64,000 bases of DNA from Pseudomonas hormoni (GTDB taxonomy: Bacteria; Pseudomonadota; Gammaproteobacteria; Pseudomonadales; Pseudomonadaceae). Below the pieces are notes generated by a model that saw only the letters and a list, made by a program, of their open reading frames with translations, did no database searches and was not told where the DNA came from. Shown piece after piece: positions 51,421-61,612 of this stretch; positions within the stretch are counted from its first letter, which is position 1, and the number at the start of each line of letters is the position of its first letter. Both the position numbers and the translations under genes were made by a program. The stretch lies in contig NZ_CP075566.1 of assembly GCF_018502625.1 (NCBI RefSeq), forward strand, positions 4,264,001 to 4,328,000, written 5' to 3'.

Positions 51421-51478
51421 TCGTGACCAGTCAGTAAGATTTCCGCCAATTCCTATAACAAGAAACCGGAGAACAACC

Positions 51479-52855
<1,377 letters not shown>

Positions 52856-52896
52856 TGCGCGCTCACTGCATCTGCACACTTTTTCAGGAGCTGGAT

Positions 52897-54021
52897 ATGT
52901 CCACCGAACAACTGTTGAAAACCCCGTTGCACGCACTGCACATCGAACTCGGCGCCCGCATGGTGCCGTTTGCCGGCTACGACATGCCGGTGCAATACCC
53001 GCTGGGCGTGATGAAAGAGCACCAGCACACCCGTGATCAGGCCGGGCTGTTCGATGTCTCGCACATGGGCCAGATCCGCCTGACCGGCGCCAATGCCGCC
53101 AAGGCCCTGGAAACCCTGGTGCCGGTGGACATCATCGACCTGCCGGTGGGCATGCAGCGCTACGCCATGTTCACCAACGAGACCGGCGGCATCCTCGATG
53201 ACCTGATGGTCGCCAACCTTGGTAACGACGAACTGTTCCTGGTGGTCAACGCGGCCTGCAAGGATCAGGACCTGGCGCACCTGCGTCAGCACATCGGTGA
53301 TCAGTGCACCATCGAGCCGCTATTTGAAGAGCGCGCATTGCTGGCCCTGCAAGGTCCGGCGGCAGTCACCGTGCTCGCGCGCCTGGCGCCGGAAGTAGCG
53401 AAGATGACCTTCATGCAGTTCGCCCGTGTGAAATTGCTGGGTGTGGACTGCTTTGTCAGCCGCTCCGGCTACACCGGTGAAGACGGTTTCGAAATCTCCG
53501 TGCCGGCCGCCAGCGCCGAAGCCCTGGCTCGCGCCCTCCTGGCCGAACCGGAAGTGGCAGCCATCGGCCTCGGCGCCCGCGACTCACTGCGCCTGGAAGC
53601 GGGTCTGTGCCTCTACGGCCACGACATGAACACCGAGACCACCCCGATCGAAGCCAGCCTGTTGTGGGCCATCTCCAAGCCTCGTCGTGCCGATGGCGCA
53701 CGGGCTGGCGGCTTCCCTGGCGCTGAAACCGTGTTCACCCAGCAACAAGCCGGTGTCAGCCGCAAGCGCGTAGGCCTGTTGCCGCAGGAACGCACTCCGG
53801 TGCGCGAGGGTGCAGAAATCGTCAATGAAGCGGGCGACATCATCGGCACCGTGTGCAGCGGCGGGTTCGGCCCGACCCTGGGCGGCCCCTTGGCCATGGG
53901 TTACCTCGACAGCGCCTACATCGCCATCGATACACCGGTGTTCGCGATCGTTCGTGGGAAAAAGGTGCCTCTGCTTGTAAGCAAAATGCCATTTGTTCCA
54001 CAACGCTACTATCGTGGCTGA
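52897..54021 (+). CDS. gcvT: Aminomethyltransferase, T protein
   Basis: A 374-residue folate-dependent T protein that makes methylene-THF and ammonia from H-bound aminomethyl. [27 protein letters not shown] with the catalytic Asp region, and [13 protein letters not shown]. Start at 52897 with AGGAG upstream. Last gene of the operon. Confidence 0.95.
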   Translation: MSTEQLLKTPLHALHIELGARMVPFAGYDMPVQYPLGVMKEHQHTRDQAGLFDVSHMGQIRLTGANAAKALETLVPVDIIDLPVGMQRYAMFTNETGGILDDLMVANLGNDELFLVVNAACKDQDLAHLRQHIGDQCTIEPLFEERALLALQGPAAVTVLARLAPEVAKMTFMQFARVKLLGVDCFVSRSGYTGEDGFEISVPAASAEALARALLAEPEVAAIGLGARDSLRLEAGLCLYGHDMNTETTPIEASLLWAISKPRRADGARAGGFPGAETVFTQQQAGVSRKRVGLLPQERTPVREGAEIVNEAGDIIGTVCSGGFGPTLGGPLAMGYLDSAYIAIDTPVFAIVRGKKVPLLVSKMPFVPQRYYRG

Positions 54022-54425
54022 TTGACTGTTTCTATAAGTAACGCGGTTGCGTTAACAGTGCACTAATGTGTAACGCAACCGCCATAAAACAGTGCATGAC
54101 TTTGACTGTAAGCTTCATTTATGAACTTTACTTATAACGATCGAAAACAATTGAACAGCTCTATCGCATAAGCCAGCGCTAGTTGGCGCGCGAATGCCAC
54201 CAACGCGAGCAAAACCGGGCCTCTCACAGGGCTTGTTTTTTCTCCCGTAGTTGGCGTAGAGTTTGATCACTGTGTTTGCATGGGTCGCTTGGAATCGTGA
54301 CCTGGGCAGTAGCCTACAAGTTAGCTACATCCCGTTCGACGTCTTCTTACTCTCCTGCAACCAGCCCCAGTACTCTTTCATGAGAAGGAGACTGTCATTA
54401 ATTTTTGCGTCAAAGGAAATAAGAA
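54022..54425. other. 404-bp gap: inverted repeat after gcvT and the leader of the cold-shock gene
   Basis: Contains the 12-bp perfect stem GCGGTTGCGTTA / TAACGCAACCGC (54043-54082, 16-base loop), a possible operon-end structure but with no T-run. Rest is the long AT-richer leader expected for a cold-shock mRNA. No ORF of note; an ORF of 66 codons crosses the region but lacks a ribosome-binding site. Confidence 0.6.
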
Positions 54426-54638
54426 ATGTCCCAACGTCAGAGCGGTACCGTCAAGTGGTTTAACGACGAGAAAGGTTTTGGTTTTATCACTCCAGAAAGC
54501 GGTCCGGATCTGTTCGTGCATTTCCGCGCTATTCAGGGCAACGGCTTCAAGAGCCTGAAAGAAGGCCAGAAAGTGACCTTCATTGCCGTGCAAGGCCAGA
54601 AAGGCATGCAGGCTGACGAAGTACAAGCAGAAGCCTAA
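54426..54638 (+). CDS. Cold-shock protein (Csp family)
   Basis: A 70-residue CspA-like nucleic-acid binding protein with RNP1 KGFGFI and RNP2 DLFVHF ([15 protein letters not shown]). It acts as an RNA chaperone. It stands alone with a long leader and its own terminator. Which of the several Pseudomonas csp genes it is cannot be told here. Confidence 0.95.
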
Positions 54639-54649
54639 CCTTCTGTTAC

Positions 54650-54686
54650 GAAAAAGCCCCTGATGCTGACATCAGGGGCTTTTTTG
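54650..54686 (+). terminator. Rho-independent terminator of the cold-shock gene
   Basis: Stem AGCCCCTGATG / CATCAGGGGCT followed by TTTTTT, 17 bp after the stop. Confidence 0.93.
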
Positions 54687-54735
54687 TGCGCGTAAATCCG
54701 TAAAATGGCTTCTTTTTTCCGCCGGGATCCCTGCC

Positions 54736-55224
54736 ATGTCGAAACACCTGCTCAAACCACAGGGCGACTTTCCCGCCGCGACCCTCGGTCGTCGCCTGGC
54801 AGCGATGTTCTATGACTTCCTGTTGTGCACCGCCCTGCTGATCGTCACCAGCGGCGTTTACAAGATGATCCAGATGGCGATCATCGGTAAAGACAAAATG
54901 CGTACCCTGACCGAAGCCGGCGCGCTGGACGGTGATCCGTTGCTGTCGACGGTGTTGTTGTTCGTGCTGTTCGGCTTTTTCGCCAAGTTCTGGACCTGGT
55001 CCGGCCAAACACTGGGCATGCAGGTGTGGTGCATTCGTGTGCAGAACGCCGACGGCTCGTCCATCAGCCTGTGGCAGGCGCTGCTGCGCTTTGTGGTGTC
55101 GATCGCGTCCTTGCTCTGCGTCGGGCTGGGGTTCTTCTGGTCGCTGTTTGATAAACAGAAACGCAGCTGGCATGACATGTACTCCAATACCCAGCTTGTG
55201 CGGATTCCGAAGAAGACCAAATAA
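54736..55224 (+). CDS. RDD family membrane protein
   Basis: A 162-residue protein with three to four hydrophobic helices and the RDD start TLGRRLAAMFYDFLL (here R-xx-D form), later GLGFFWSLFDKQKRSWHDMY and SNTQLV. RDD proteins are found in many membranes and have been linked to ion transport; no specific role is known here. Monocistronic between the csp terminator and a REP element. Confidence 0.85.
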   Translation: MSKHLLKPQGDFPAATLGRRLAAMFYDFLLCTALLIVTSGVYKMIQMAIIGKDKMRTLTEAGALDGDPLLSTVLLFVLFGFFAKFWTWSGQTLGMQVWCIRVQNADGSSISLWQALLRFVVSIASLLCVGLGFFWSLFDKQKRSWHDMYSNTQLVRIPKKTK

Positions 55225-55242
55225 CACAGGCTATGCAAATCA

Positions 55243-55334
55243 CTGTGGCGAGGGAGCTTGCTCCCGCTGGGGTGCGAAGCGCCCCCAAATACGGCTGCTG
55301 CGCAACCGAACGGGAGCGAGCTCCCTCGCCACAA
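55243..55334. repeat. REP/REPIN pair, family A
   Basis: Inverted copies of CTGTGGCGAGGGAGCTTGCT / GAGCTCCCTCGCCACA between the convergent genes RDD and nadA. A short extra TCTCGCCACAG follows. Confidence 0.85.
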
Positions 55335-55355
55335 CAGCTCTCGCCACAGTAAGTA

Positions 55356-56414
55356 TCAGGCGTTGCCCGCCAGCTTCATCCTCGCTGCTTGCGTGAAGTC
55401 GAGCATCCGCTTCAACGGCCGAATTGCCTGCGGGATCAGCGCCGGATCAACAAAGATCTCGTTCGTCCCTTCTTTCAAGCTCTTCAGCACGCGCTCAAGC
55501 GTATTCATCGCCATCCACGGGCAATGTGCGCAACTGCGGCACGCCGCGCCGTTACCCGCCGTTGGCGCCTCGATGAAGACCTTGTCCGGGCACAACTGCT
55601 GCATCTTGTAGAAGATGCCGCGGTCGGTGGCGACGATCAGCGTCTTGTTCGGCAGGCTCTGCGCTGCGGCGATCAATTGACTGGTGGAACCGACGGCGTC
55701 CGCCAGTTCGATCACCGAAGTCGGCGATTCCGGATGCACCAGAATCGCCGCATCCGGATACAGCGCCTTCATGTCTTCAAGCTGCTTGGACTTGAACTCT
55801 TCGTGAACGATGCAGGCACCGTCCCATAGCAGCATGTCGGCACCGGTCTTGCGCTGGATGTAGGTGCCCAAATGCTTGTCCGGGCCCCAGATGATCGTCT
55901 CGCCGTTATCCATCAGGCTTTCGACGATCTCCAGCGCACAGCTTGAAGTCACAACCCAGTCCGCCCGGGCTTTGACTGCCGCCGAGGTATTGGCATACAC
56001 CACGACGGTACGTTCCGGGTGCTGATCGCAGAACGCCGAAAACTCGTCAACCGGGCAACCCAGGTCCAGCGAACAGGTCGCTTCCAGGGTCGGCATCAGC
56101 ACGCGTTTTTCAGGGTTGAGGATTTTGGCGGTTTCGCCCATGAACTTTACGCCGGCGACCACCACGGTCTTGGCCGGGTGAGCATTGCCGAAGCGGGCCA
56201 TCTCCAGCGAGTCGGAGACACAGCCACCGGTTTCTTCAGCCAGGGCTTGAATGACCGGATCACAATAAAAGTGGGCAACCAGTACCGCGTCCTGAGCCTT
56301 GAGCTCGGCGGCGATGGCAGCACGGTAATAGGCCTCTTCCTCGGCTGTCAGCGGCTTGGGCTGCTTGGCGTCGAGGTGGGCTTGAACCAGAAGGCGTTCG
56401 GAAATCTGCGTCAT
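55356..56414 (-). CDS. nadA: Quinolinate synthase
   Basis: A 352-residue [4Fe-4S] enzyme making quinolinate from iminoaspartate and DHAP for NAD synthesis. The three cluster cysteines are in [15 protein letters not shown] and [11 protein letters not shown]. Its start at 56414 is followed upstream by the -10 candidate TATACT. It is the last conserved gene before the accessory island. Confidence 0.96.
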   Translation of the reverse strand: MTQISERLLVQAHLDAKQPKPLTAEEEAYYRAAIAAELKAQDAVLVAHFYCDPVIQALAEETGGCVSDSLEMARFGNAHPAKTVVVAGVKFMGETAKILNPEKRVLMPTLEATCSLDLGCPVDEFSAFCDQHPERTVVVYANTSAAVKARADWVVTSSCALEIVESLMDNGETIIWGPDKHLGTYIQRKTGADMLLWDGACIVHEEFKSKQLEDMKALYPDAAILVHPESPTSVIELADAVGSTSQLIAAAQSLPNKTLIVATDRGIFYKMQQLCPDKVFIEAPTAGNGAACRSCAHCPWMAMNTLERVLKSLKEGTNEIFVDPALIPQAIRPLKRMLDFTQAARMKLAGNA

Positions 56415-56451
56415 GTTCGCAAGACCTGCAGGCGCATTCGCGCGAAAGTCG

Positions 56452-56479
56452 AGTATACACCCGGCTCCGGACCCTTCAG
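56452..56479 (-). promoter_or_regulatory. Candidate nadA promoter
   Basis: Read leftward CTGAAG (56474-56479), 16-bp spacer, TATACT (56452-56457), a good -10 with a poor -35. Confidence 0.4.
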
Positions 56480-56640
56480 GGGGTACCGCCGGGAAAGTGA
56501 GTATTCATCAGGCACGGACAGCGTTGAAGCTGCGCAAGGCTACAGAATATCCCTGGGAGACAAAAGACCATTTCAACCTGAATGCGATATCCAACGTTAG
56601 CGCTCCATAAACCCCACCCACTTCAAGATGGGCAGAGCGC

Positions 56641-56718
56641 TCAGCTAGGCGATGCCGGCGAGCAGTTCCACGGCAACAGGGCTTCGTAACCCTCAACCGA
56701 AGACGCCACTGGCAGGCA
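56641..56718 (-). pseudogene. IS66 transposase (tnpC) C-terminal remnant
   Basis: In the frame ending at the TGA at 56641-56643 the peptide is VASSVEGYEALLPWNCSP, matching the end of IS66 transposases (the YEALLPWN motif). It has no start and only about 25 codons. Confidence 0.65.
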
Positions 56719-56963
56719 TCGGGCGATGTTTTGAACCGTTCAGACTCGAGACGTTTGAGCCAAAGGCAGAAGCCGTTGCGCTCCCAGTAGAGGATTTTCA
56801 CTCGGTTATGGTGGCGATTCAGAAAAACAAAAAAGACAGGATCGAATACGGCGACTTTGATATCCAGCTCGACCAGGGCGCCCAAGCCGTCGATGGATTT
56901 TCGGAAGTCCACGGGCTTGGGGTAGAGGTACACCTTTTCGACTTTGGCGTCGGGTCGCATCAT
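56719..56963 (-). pseudogene. tnpB: IS66 accessory protein TnpB, 3'-truncated
   Basis: From MMRPDAKVEKVYLY the protein follows IS66 TnpB closely: KPVDFRKSIDGLGALVELD, FVFLNRHHNRVKILYWERN, LWLKRLESERFKTSPD. After residue ~81 homology is lost in this frame and the tnpC tail follows in another. About 80 of the usual ~115 residues remain. An artificial extension of the frame runs to 56508. Confidence 0.82.
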
Positions 56964-57177
56964 GGCAGGCGGGCTCCTGAAAAATTCGAGAGCACAGCAT
57001 CGGCGATCAGAGGACGGCTTTGAATGTGGGTTCATGGATCGCTTACCGAGTTACCGCGACAATCAATCGAATAACCACTTTGTCACAGAATGGTAATCAT
57101 CCAATGATCACTCTCCTTCCACAGCGGATAATCTTTAGCCTTCCGCTCAAATCCTCCTGCTAGAAATAACAACACGC

Positions 57178-57930
57178 CTAAACTTTTTCCGCGACAAGCA
57201 GAAGCGAGCCTCCTACAGGCAAAGTCACACCAAACTTCAACAATGCTAGCTCAGTCTTCATCACCAACTCCAAGCCTTTGTTCAACCAGCCAGGAATTTG
57301 AAACTCGATCATAGGATCATATTCCCCTTTATGTTTTTTCATTCGTGACAACCACATTAAAGGAACTAAAAAACTTACAAAGGACGTCACATATTTTATC
57401 CGAAGCCCTGCCACCTCCACTTTCCCTATCAATTCCGAGCGAGTATATCGCCGGACGTGGCAAGCATACTGATCAACCTCTGACCATAGCCAGCGATGTT
57501 GAGGAACCGAAATCAATAGTGCCCCCCCTTGTTTCAATGCACGAGCCAAGTTATTAAGTACCAACTGATCTTGTTCGATGTGCTCAATAACATCAAAAGT
57601 TCCAATAACATCATAGCGAGACACTTCAGACATTACTGTTGCATCCAGTTGAGTGAATGTCGCCGACGGCAATCGCTCCCTGGCGTGTACAAGCCCTTCT
57701 TCGAAATACTCAGACCCGTGAAGCTCGGCGTTCGGGTAAGCCTTGTGAATCCCTTCCAAAACGAACGCTGTGCCGCAGCCAACCTCTAGAAAGGTATTGA
57801 ATTTTCCAACTTGCTTTGCCAAAACCCAAAGAAGCACGCGATTTCTGGCACGAAACCACCAATGATTCGCTTCCGCGGCGGCAAGAGTAGCAAATGCTGT
57901 AGCAGGAAATGGAGTACGTGTGGAGGTCAT
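57178..57930 (-). CDS. Class I SAM-dependent methyltransferase
   Basis: A 250-residue methyltransferase. SAM motif I is FLEVGCGTAFVLEGI near residue 42; motif II region IGTFDVIEHIEQD and a motif III-type LLISVPQHRWLWSEVD are clear. It overlaps the GtrA gene by 4 nt, so the two are coupled. Likely modifies a sugar or lipid-linked intermediate of a surface glycan; the acceptor is unknown. Low-GC codons throughout. Confidence 0.85.
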   Translation of the reverse strand: MTSTRTPFPATAFATLAAAEANHWWFRARNRVLLWVLAKQVGKFNTFLEVGCGTAFVLEGIHKAYPNAELHGSEYFEEGLVHARERLPSATFTQLDATVMSEVSRYDVIGTFDVIEHIEQDQLVLNNLARALKQGGALLISVPQHRWLWSEVDQYACHVRRYTRSELIGKVEVAGLRIKYVTSFVSFLVPLMWLSRMKKHKGEYDPMIEFQIPGWLNKGLELVMKTELALLKFGVTLPVGGSLLLVAEKV

Positions 57931-58334
57931 TCCGGATAGCTCCTGAATACAAAAAATTTGAAGGCGACAAATAGGAATGCTGCAACGATAAAAATGGCAA
58001 CAGCTTGAACAATTTGATGTGGATAGCCTAAATGCTCAACAAACACAAGTAATAACGTTAGATTTAAAAAGTACCCCACCATGTGTACTAGTACGTATCT
58101 AAATCCAGAGGCAAGGGGGCTTCCAGAATAACTAAAAGTCAAATGCCGATTCCCCACAAAACCGACAATCGCACCGACACTATAAAGTAGCGTCATCGCC
58201 AATAGTGGGGGAATACCACAATAGGTGACAAACAAGTAAATCAAGTACCCCAATACGTTACTAGCAACACCAATAGCCCCATATTTAATTAATTGCACTA
58301 AGGTGCTTTGCGTCAGCCATGATTTCAAATACAC
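57927..58334 (-). CDS. GtrA family membrane protein
   Basis: A 135-residue protein with four predicted helices, starting LVQLIKYGAIGVASNVLGYL, which is the GtrA/DPMS2 signature. GtrA proteins flip or assist polyprenyl-linked sugars and pair with DPM1-like glycosyltransferases. A candidate partner, the glycosyltransferase at 62117, is in the divergent unit. Confidence 0.85.
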   Translation of the reverse strand: MYLKSWLTQSTLVQLIKYGAIGVASNVLGYLIYLFVTYCGIPPLLAMTLLYSVGAIVGFVGNRHLTFSYSGSPLASGFRYVLVHMVGYFLNLTLLLVFVEHLGYPHQIVQAVAIFIVAAFLFVAFKFFVFRSYPE

Positions 58335-58514
58335 AGTATTTACCCAATTTTTCCAGTGAAACGCAAGCTACAGAAAACAGCCATAAAATAAATATAGGGA
58401 GTAGAGGTTTTCTGTTGTGGCTTTAGATCGAATTAAATAATAGCAAAAAACTCATTCACCTCACTCAAACAGTTAGGTTCCGACCATATAAAAGCAGCCA
58501 CCTTGCTCTCAGCA

Positions 58515-59438
58515 TCAATTGTGCTCCAGGATAGCCAGACCGAAACCGCTTCGACCATAACCATTCCCATTATAAAGCATGTAGCGCTCTCCTTTATGAT
58601 CGAAGACGAATGGGTATTCGATCATTTCTGAATCCCAACCTTCATCACTGACATCAATACCTGCCGCATTCAAATCCAGACGCCAACCACCACTAGCCTC
58701 GGTTGTGGCAAAACCAATCCGATATTTTTCACCGTTACCACTGCGGTAAGAGAACCACATATCAAAGCCATTCCGGGAATTTTTCGCAACGGTTGGCCTC
58801 GAATATGCTTGGGCGATACCTATCACATACGGAACAGCTAAACCTTTACGACGCCAGAAATGCCCGTCAGATGATGTTGCCGAGTTAATAACGTGAATCA
58901 TCTCGCCATTCCCGCCATCCCAAGTTTTGGTCGACCCGTACCACATAGCGTATTCACCGTCGTCACATTGGTGCACCCAAGGATAGGACAGGCTTAGCGC
59001 ATCGGTAGCGTCAACGCCCATAAAAGGCACCTCGGAATCTAACCGCAACGTCAAGTTATCATCGACAATTAACCGACCAACGTCTCCCCGCCAATGCTGG
59101 TCGGATGGAGATTGCCATCCCATGAACAGCATGTAGCGCATATTACCAGCAACATAACAATTCCCTATGCTAACCCCGTCCGCGAAAAAACTGCCCTTTG
59201 GGCCATGCTCAAAAAAAGGTTGGTAATGCTCCTTGATAATCTCGCGCTGAACTATATCAATATCGACAGCACCAACAGAAGAACGATTATCACAGTCCCG
59301 CCCACTATAAAAGACCCGATAAGTGTCACCATCTAAATGGATCGGTAATGGATTAGCGGCGTGAGATAAAAGCTTGGGGTGCCTCCCCTCCACAGCTGGG
59401 ACGTAAAGTCTCCCGAGCTTTCTCCATACCGCGCTCAT
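58515..59438 (-). CDS. Five-bladed beta-propeller glycosidase-like protein
   Basis: A 307-residue protein resembling GH43/DUF377-type propellers: repeated blades with RPTV, MWYGSTKTWDGGN, DMWFSYRSGNGEKYR, and MLYNGNGYGRSGFG. Such proteins are frequent in O-antigen clusters and may cut or recognise furanosides. No signal peptide is visible, so it would be cytoplasmic. The stop overlaps by 4 nt the start region of the NeuD-like gene upstream (59435). Confidence 0.72.
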   Translation of the reverse strand: MSAVWRKLGRLYVPAVEGRHPKLLSHAANPLPIHLDGDTYRVFYSGRDCDNRSSVGAVDIDIVQREIIKEHYQPFFEHGPKGSFFADGVSIGNCYVAGNMRYMLFMGWQSPSDQHWRGDVGRLIVDDNLTLRLDSEVPFMGVDATDALSLSYPWVHQCDDGEYAMWYGSTKTWDGGNGEMIHVINSATSSDGHFWRRKGLAVPYVIGIAQAYSRPTVAKNSRNGFDMWFSYRSGNGEKYRIGFATTEASGGWRLDLNAAGIDVSDEGWDSEMIEYPFVFDHKGERYMLYNGNGYGRSGFGLAILEHN

Positions 59439-60100
59439 AGAGTCCTCAATCTTGTGCTTGGGACTTTTGAACGCTCAGTTGCCGCACCAATATAAACACC
59501 GTTTTCTTCTGCATCAGCTAGCAACAACGTTCCCGCACCAACAACACATCTAGCACCGATATTAATATGATCCCGTAGTGTTGCATTTACTCCAATAAAA
59601 CACTGTTCTCCAATGGTGACACCGCCAGAGATCACAACGTGCGACGCAATGAAAGCATGATCATTTATCTTTGAGTGATGGCCGATATGATTACCACTCC
59701 ACAACGTAATGTTGTTACCGATAGTGACGAAGGGCTGAATTGTATTATCTTCCAAAATAAAACAATTCTCGCCTATTTGGGCGTTATTTAAAATCGTTGA
59801 GCGAGAACTAATGAAACTAGCCAGACGATAACCCAACGCTCTCGCCGACAGATATTTCTCTTTGCGAACTGCATTAAGCTTTGAATAGCTCAATGCAACA
59901 AAAAAGTCGTTAGCCTCGGGAGGATACTGTGTTTTTACTGCATCAAACGGAACGACTGGTAACTCGCAGAATGTTGAGCTCTCGATATATTCTGCGTCAA
60001 CCGTAAAAGCTACTACTTCATAATTTGAATCCGTAGTGAAGTAAAAGTGGGCCAGCTGTGCTATATCACCCACCCCGAATATCACTAATTTTTTTTTCAT
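59435..60100 (-). CDS. NeuD/PglD-like sugar acyltransferase
   Basis: A 221-residue protein: Rossmann-like N-terminal part (MKKKLVIFGVGDIAQLAHFY) then left-handed beta-helix hexapeptide repeats from about residue 95 with GNHIGHHSKINDHAFI, the likely catalytic His, and GVTIGEQCFIGVNAT. Typical of acyltransferases acting on amino sugars in surface glycans. It touches the methyltransferase gene at 60100 by one base. Confidence 0.85.
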   Translation of the reverse strand: MKKKLVIFGVGDIAQLAHFYFTTDSNYEVVAFTVDAEYIESSTFCELPVVPFDAVKTQYPPEANDFFVALSYSKLNAVRKEKYLSARALGYRLASFISSRSTILNNAQIGENCFILEDNTIQPFVTIGNNITLWSGNHIGHHSKINDHAFIASHVVISGGVTIGEQCFIGVNATLRDHINIGARCVVGAGTLLLADAEENGVYIGAATERSKVPSTRLRTL

Positions 60101-60732
60101 TACATCTTCCTTACGAGAATGGTGAACTCATAGAGGCCATAGTCATGGAGCAGCGCGACCTGCCTGGAATATCGTTTTTTGCAAAAATCAAACAATAAAC
60201 ACGGATCAGCATAGTAGAGATAGTCGCGCTTTTTATCTTCGTCAGAATAGGAGGTCAAACAATTGAAGGCGAAGCCACGACGACAGGTGCGATCGAGTAC
60301 ATCAAGCGTGTCTTCAAGATACTTCAGCCATTCTCCGTCAGTGCGCCCCAGTCGAACGTTAAAAATTCCGCTGGCTACTCCGTAATCTGCGATGGAATCA
60401 GGTTCCGAAGCCGTGATAAATCTTGAATTCTGATGATGCTGATGACGTTGCGCTGCAGCCTGCACCATATGTTCAGAAACATCGACTCCCAAATAAGAGA
60501 GCGATGGATGTTTATCTGCCAAGAAATCGAGGAGTGCTCCATATCCACAACCCAAGTCGTTTAGCGAAAATGGCCCAGGCTCCGTGATGACCTTGCACAG
60601 TTGCTCGAAGCGCAAGGCTTGGCCCTCTTCTCCATTCCAATCTACACCACGTGGAGTCTCGCCAAATTGCGTGATTTTCTCTGAGTAATAGCTTGCAACC
60701 TCACTCAGCAGCTCAGTCTTCGGGTCATGCAT
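60100..60732 (-). CDS. Class I SAM-dependent methyltransferase
   Basis: A 210-residue methyltransferase with motif I LNDLGCGYGALLDFLAD near residue 57 and SYLGVDVSEHMVQAA. It is likely a sugar- or lipid-modifying enzyme of the cluster. GAGAGG lies 8 nt before its ATG. A 38-codon ORF ends 15 bp upstream, and a 12-C tract lies further up at 60876, the reading direction being leftward. Confidence 0.85.
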   Translation of the reverse strand: MHDPKTELLSEVASYYSEKITQFGETPRGVDWNGEEGQALRFEQLCKVITEPGPFSLNDLGCGYGALLDFLADKHPSLSYLGVDVSEHMVQAAAQRHQHHQNSRFITASEPDSIADYGVASGIFNVRLGRTDGEWLKYLEDTLDVLDRTCRRGFAFNCLTSYSDEDKKRDYLYYADPCLLFDFCKKRYSRQVALLHDYGLYEFTILVRKM

Positions 60733-60747
60733 ATATCTGCCTCTCGA

Positions 60748-60864
60748 TCATGTATGGGGACTTTGCTTCCTGAACCACCTTCGAGCGAATAAAAAAGCAC
60801 CGAAAGAAACAGACTTAATATCAAAATACCAATACCAGTTAAAAACCTTCCGACTAACAGTCAT
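60748..60864 (-). CDS. Hypothetical 38-residue protein downstream of a poly-G tract
   Basis: A small reading frame MTVSRKVFNWYWYFDIKSVS, ending ...RRWFRKQSPHT, 15 bp before the methyltransferase. Its own ATG is 60864. An upstream in-frame start (ATG at about 60920) would be joined only if the G-tract had 13 (or 10) G instead of 12. The peptide is aromatic and basic; I recognise no family. It may be a remnant of a longer gene. Confidence 0.35.
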   Translation of the reverse strand: MTVSRKVFNWYWYFDIKSVSFGAFLFARRWFRKQSPHT

Positions 60865-60875
60865 ACCGCCTATCG

Positions 60876-60887
60876 CCCCCCCCCCCC
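60876..60887. repeat. 12-bp homopolymeric C/G tract
   Basis: Twelve C on the plus strand (G when read in the direction of the local genes). Long enough for slipped-strand mispairing. It lies between the WbqC gene and the methyltransferase. Sequencing error in homopolymers must be excluded. Confidence 0.9.
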
Positions 60888-60916
60888 GCAAAAGCAGCCA
60901 ACAGGGTGGGCGAAGG

Positions 60917-61612
60917 TCATAACCTTAGGTGCTTCATATAACGATGTGCGTCATGACCGCAATTGAACAACACATCAAGAATGGTAACTCCATGAGCGAA
61001 TTCACCCCATAGCTGCGGATACTCAGAATACCCACTATAGTCGAACCAACTCAAACTTATACCCATATCATTGAATATATTTTCTTCGATGTACCCCCGA
61101 GCAGAGGGTCCGGATATATATTCAGTTCCACCCGCCTGCGCGCAAAGATCAGCTAGTCGCTCGGTCTTTCCTTCACGCAGCGTATAGTCCCAAGAACTAG
61201 TAATGACAGTCTGGATACCAAGGTAATTGCAAACAGCTTCTATCAGAACTCGATTGAGTTGTGATAGATGGGTGTAGGACTGACCGAGGTATAGTGGCTC
61301 TAACCATTCAGCAATTTCACAGAAATAGCGAGCCCGGCTATAATTTTGAACCAATGATCTCCAGTGAACAGCAGCCCAGTCTACACCGTCAATCTCAGTC
61401 TCTCGGATCTTCTGATGATACTTTCCCTTTACCAACACCGGAACCGTCAACCACTGAACACCTTGCGGAGTTTTAATCTGGTTACGGTTTCTCCAGTCTC
61501 GCCGAGTGTATTGCATATCGTCATAGAGGATGAATTCATCCACTGACGAAATCATGTCGAAGTAGCCTTTCCATGGAATATAGTTGGATTGGAGAATGGC
61601 GACTTTTTTCAA
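60917..61612 (-). CDS. WbqC-like protein
   Basis: A 231-residue protein starting [20 protein letters not shown] with [20 protein letters not shown], the WbqC hallmark. WbqC proteins sit in O-antigen and capsule clusters beside aminotransferases or NeuD-like acyltransferases; the reaction is not established. The start codon is TTG (61610-61612), placed by family conservation, with GGAG 7 nt before it. First gene of the leftward unit. Confidence 0.85.
   Translation of the reverse strand: MKKVAILQSNYIPWKGYFDMISSVDEFILYDDMQYTRRDWRNRNQIKTPQGVQWLTVPVLVKGKYHQKIRETEIDGVDWAAVHWRSLVQNYSRARYFCEIAEWLEPLYLGQSYTHLSQLNRVLIEAVCNYLGIQTVITSSWDYTLREGKTERLADLCAQAGGTEYISGPSARGYIEENIFNDMGISLSWFDYSGYSEYPQLWGEFAHGVTILDVLFNCGHDAHRYMKHLRL

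Larger units (their letters stand above)
56596..57046 (-). mobile_element. IS66-derived non-autonomous element, 451 bp
   Basis: Terminal inverted repeats GTTAGCGCTCCATAAACCC (56596-56614) and, on the other strand, GTAAGCGATCCATGAACCC (57028-57046) match at 16 of 19 positions and extend imperfectly further inward. Between them the front of an IS66 tnpB is joined directly to the tail of a tnpC, so most of the element is deleted. I see no 8-bp target duplication (TATCCAAC against CGAGTTAC). It lies exactly at the nadA-to-polysaccharide boundary. Confidence 0.8.

Noticed and set aside
48375..51449. A 1024-codon open frame antisense to gcvP
   Set aside because: It is the mirror of a GC-rich gene. 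The plus-strand frame has full GcvP motifs, while the antisense protein has none and no ribosome-binding site.
51296..51478. N-terminal extension of sdaA
   Set aside because: It runs through a REP element; the family start [19 protein letters not shown] is at 51479.
54181..54253. Possible terminator near CCGGGCC...GGGCTTGTTTTTT
   Set aside because: The T-run is there but the two arms do not pair well enough to call a stem.
56508..56718. C-terminal 70 codons of the tnpB-like frame
   Set aside because: After KTSPD the frame has no IS66 similarity and continues past the element end; it is an accidental extension.
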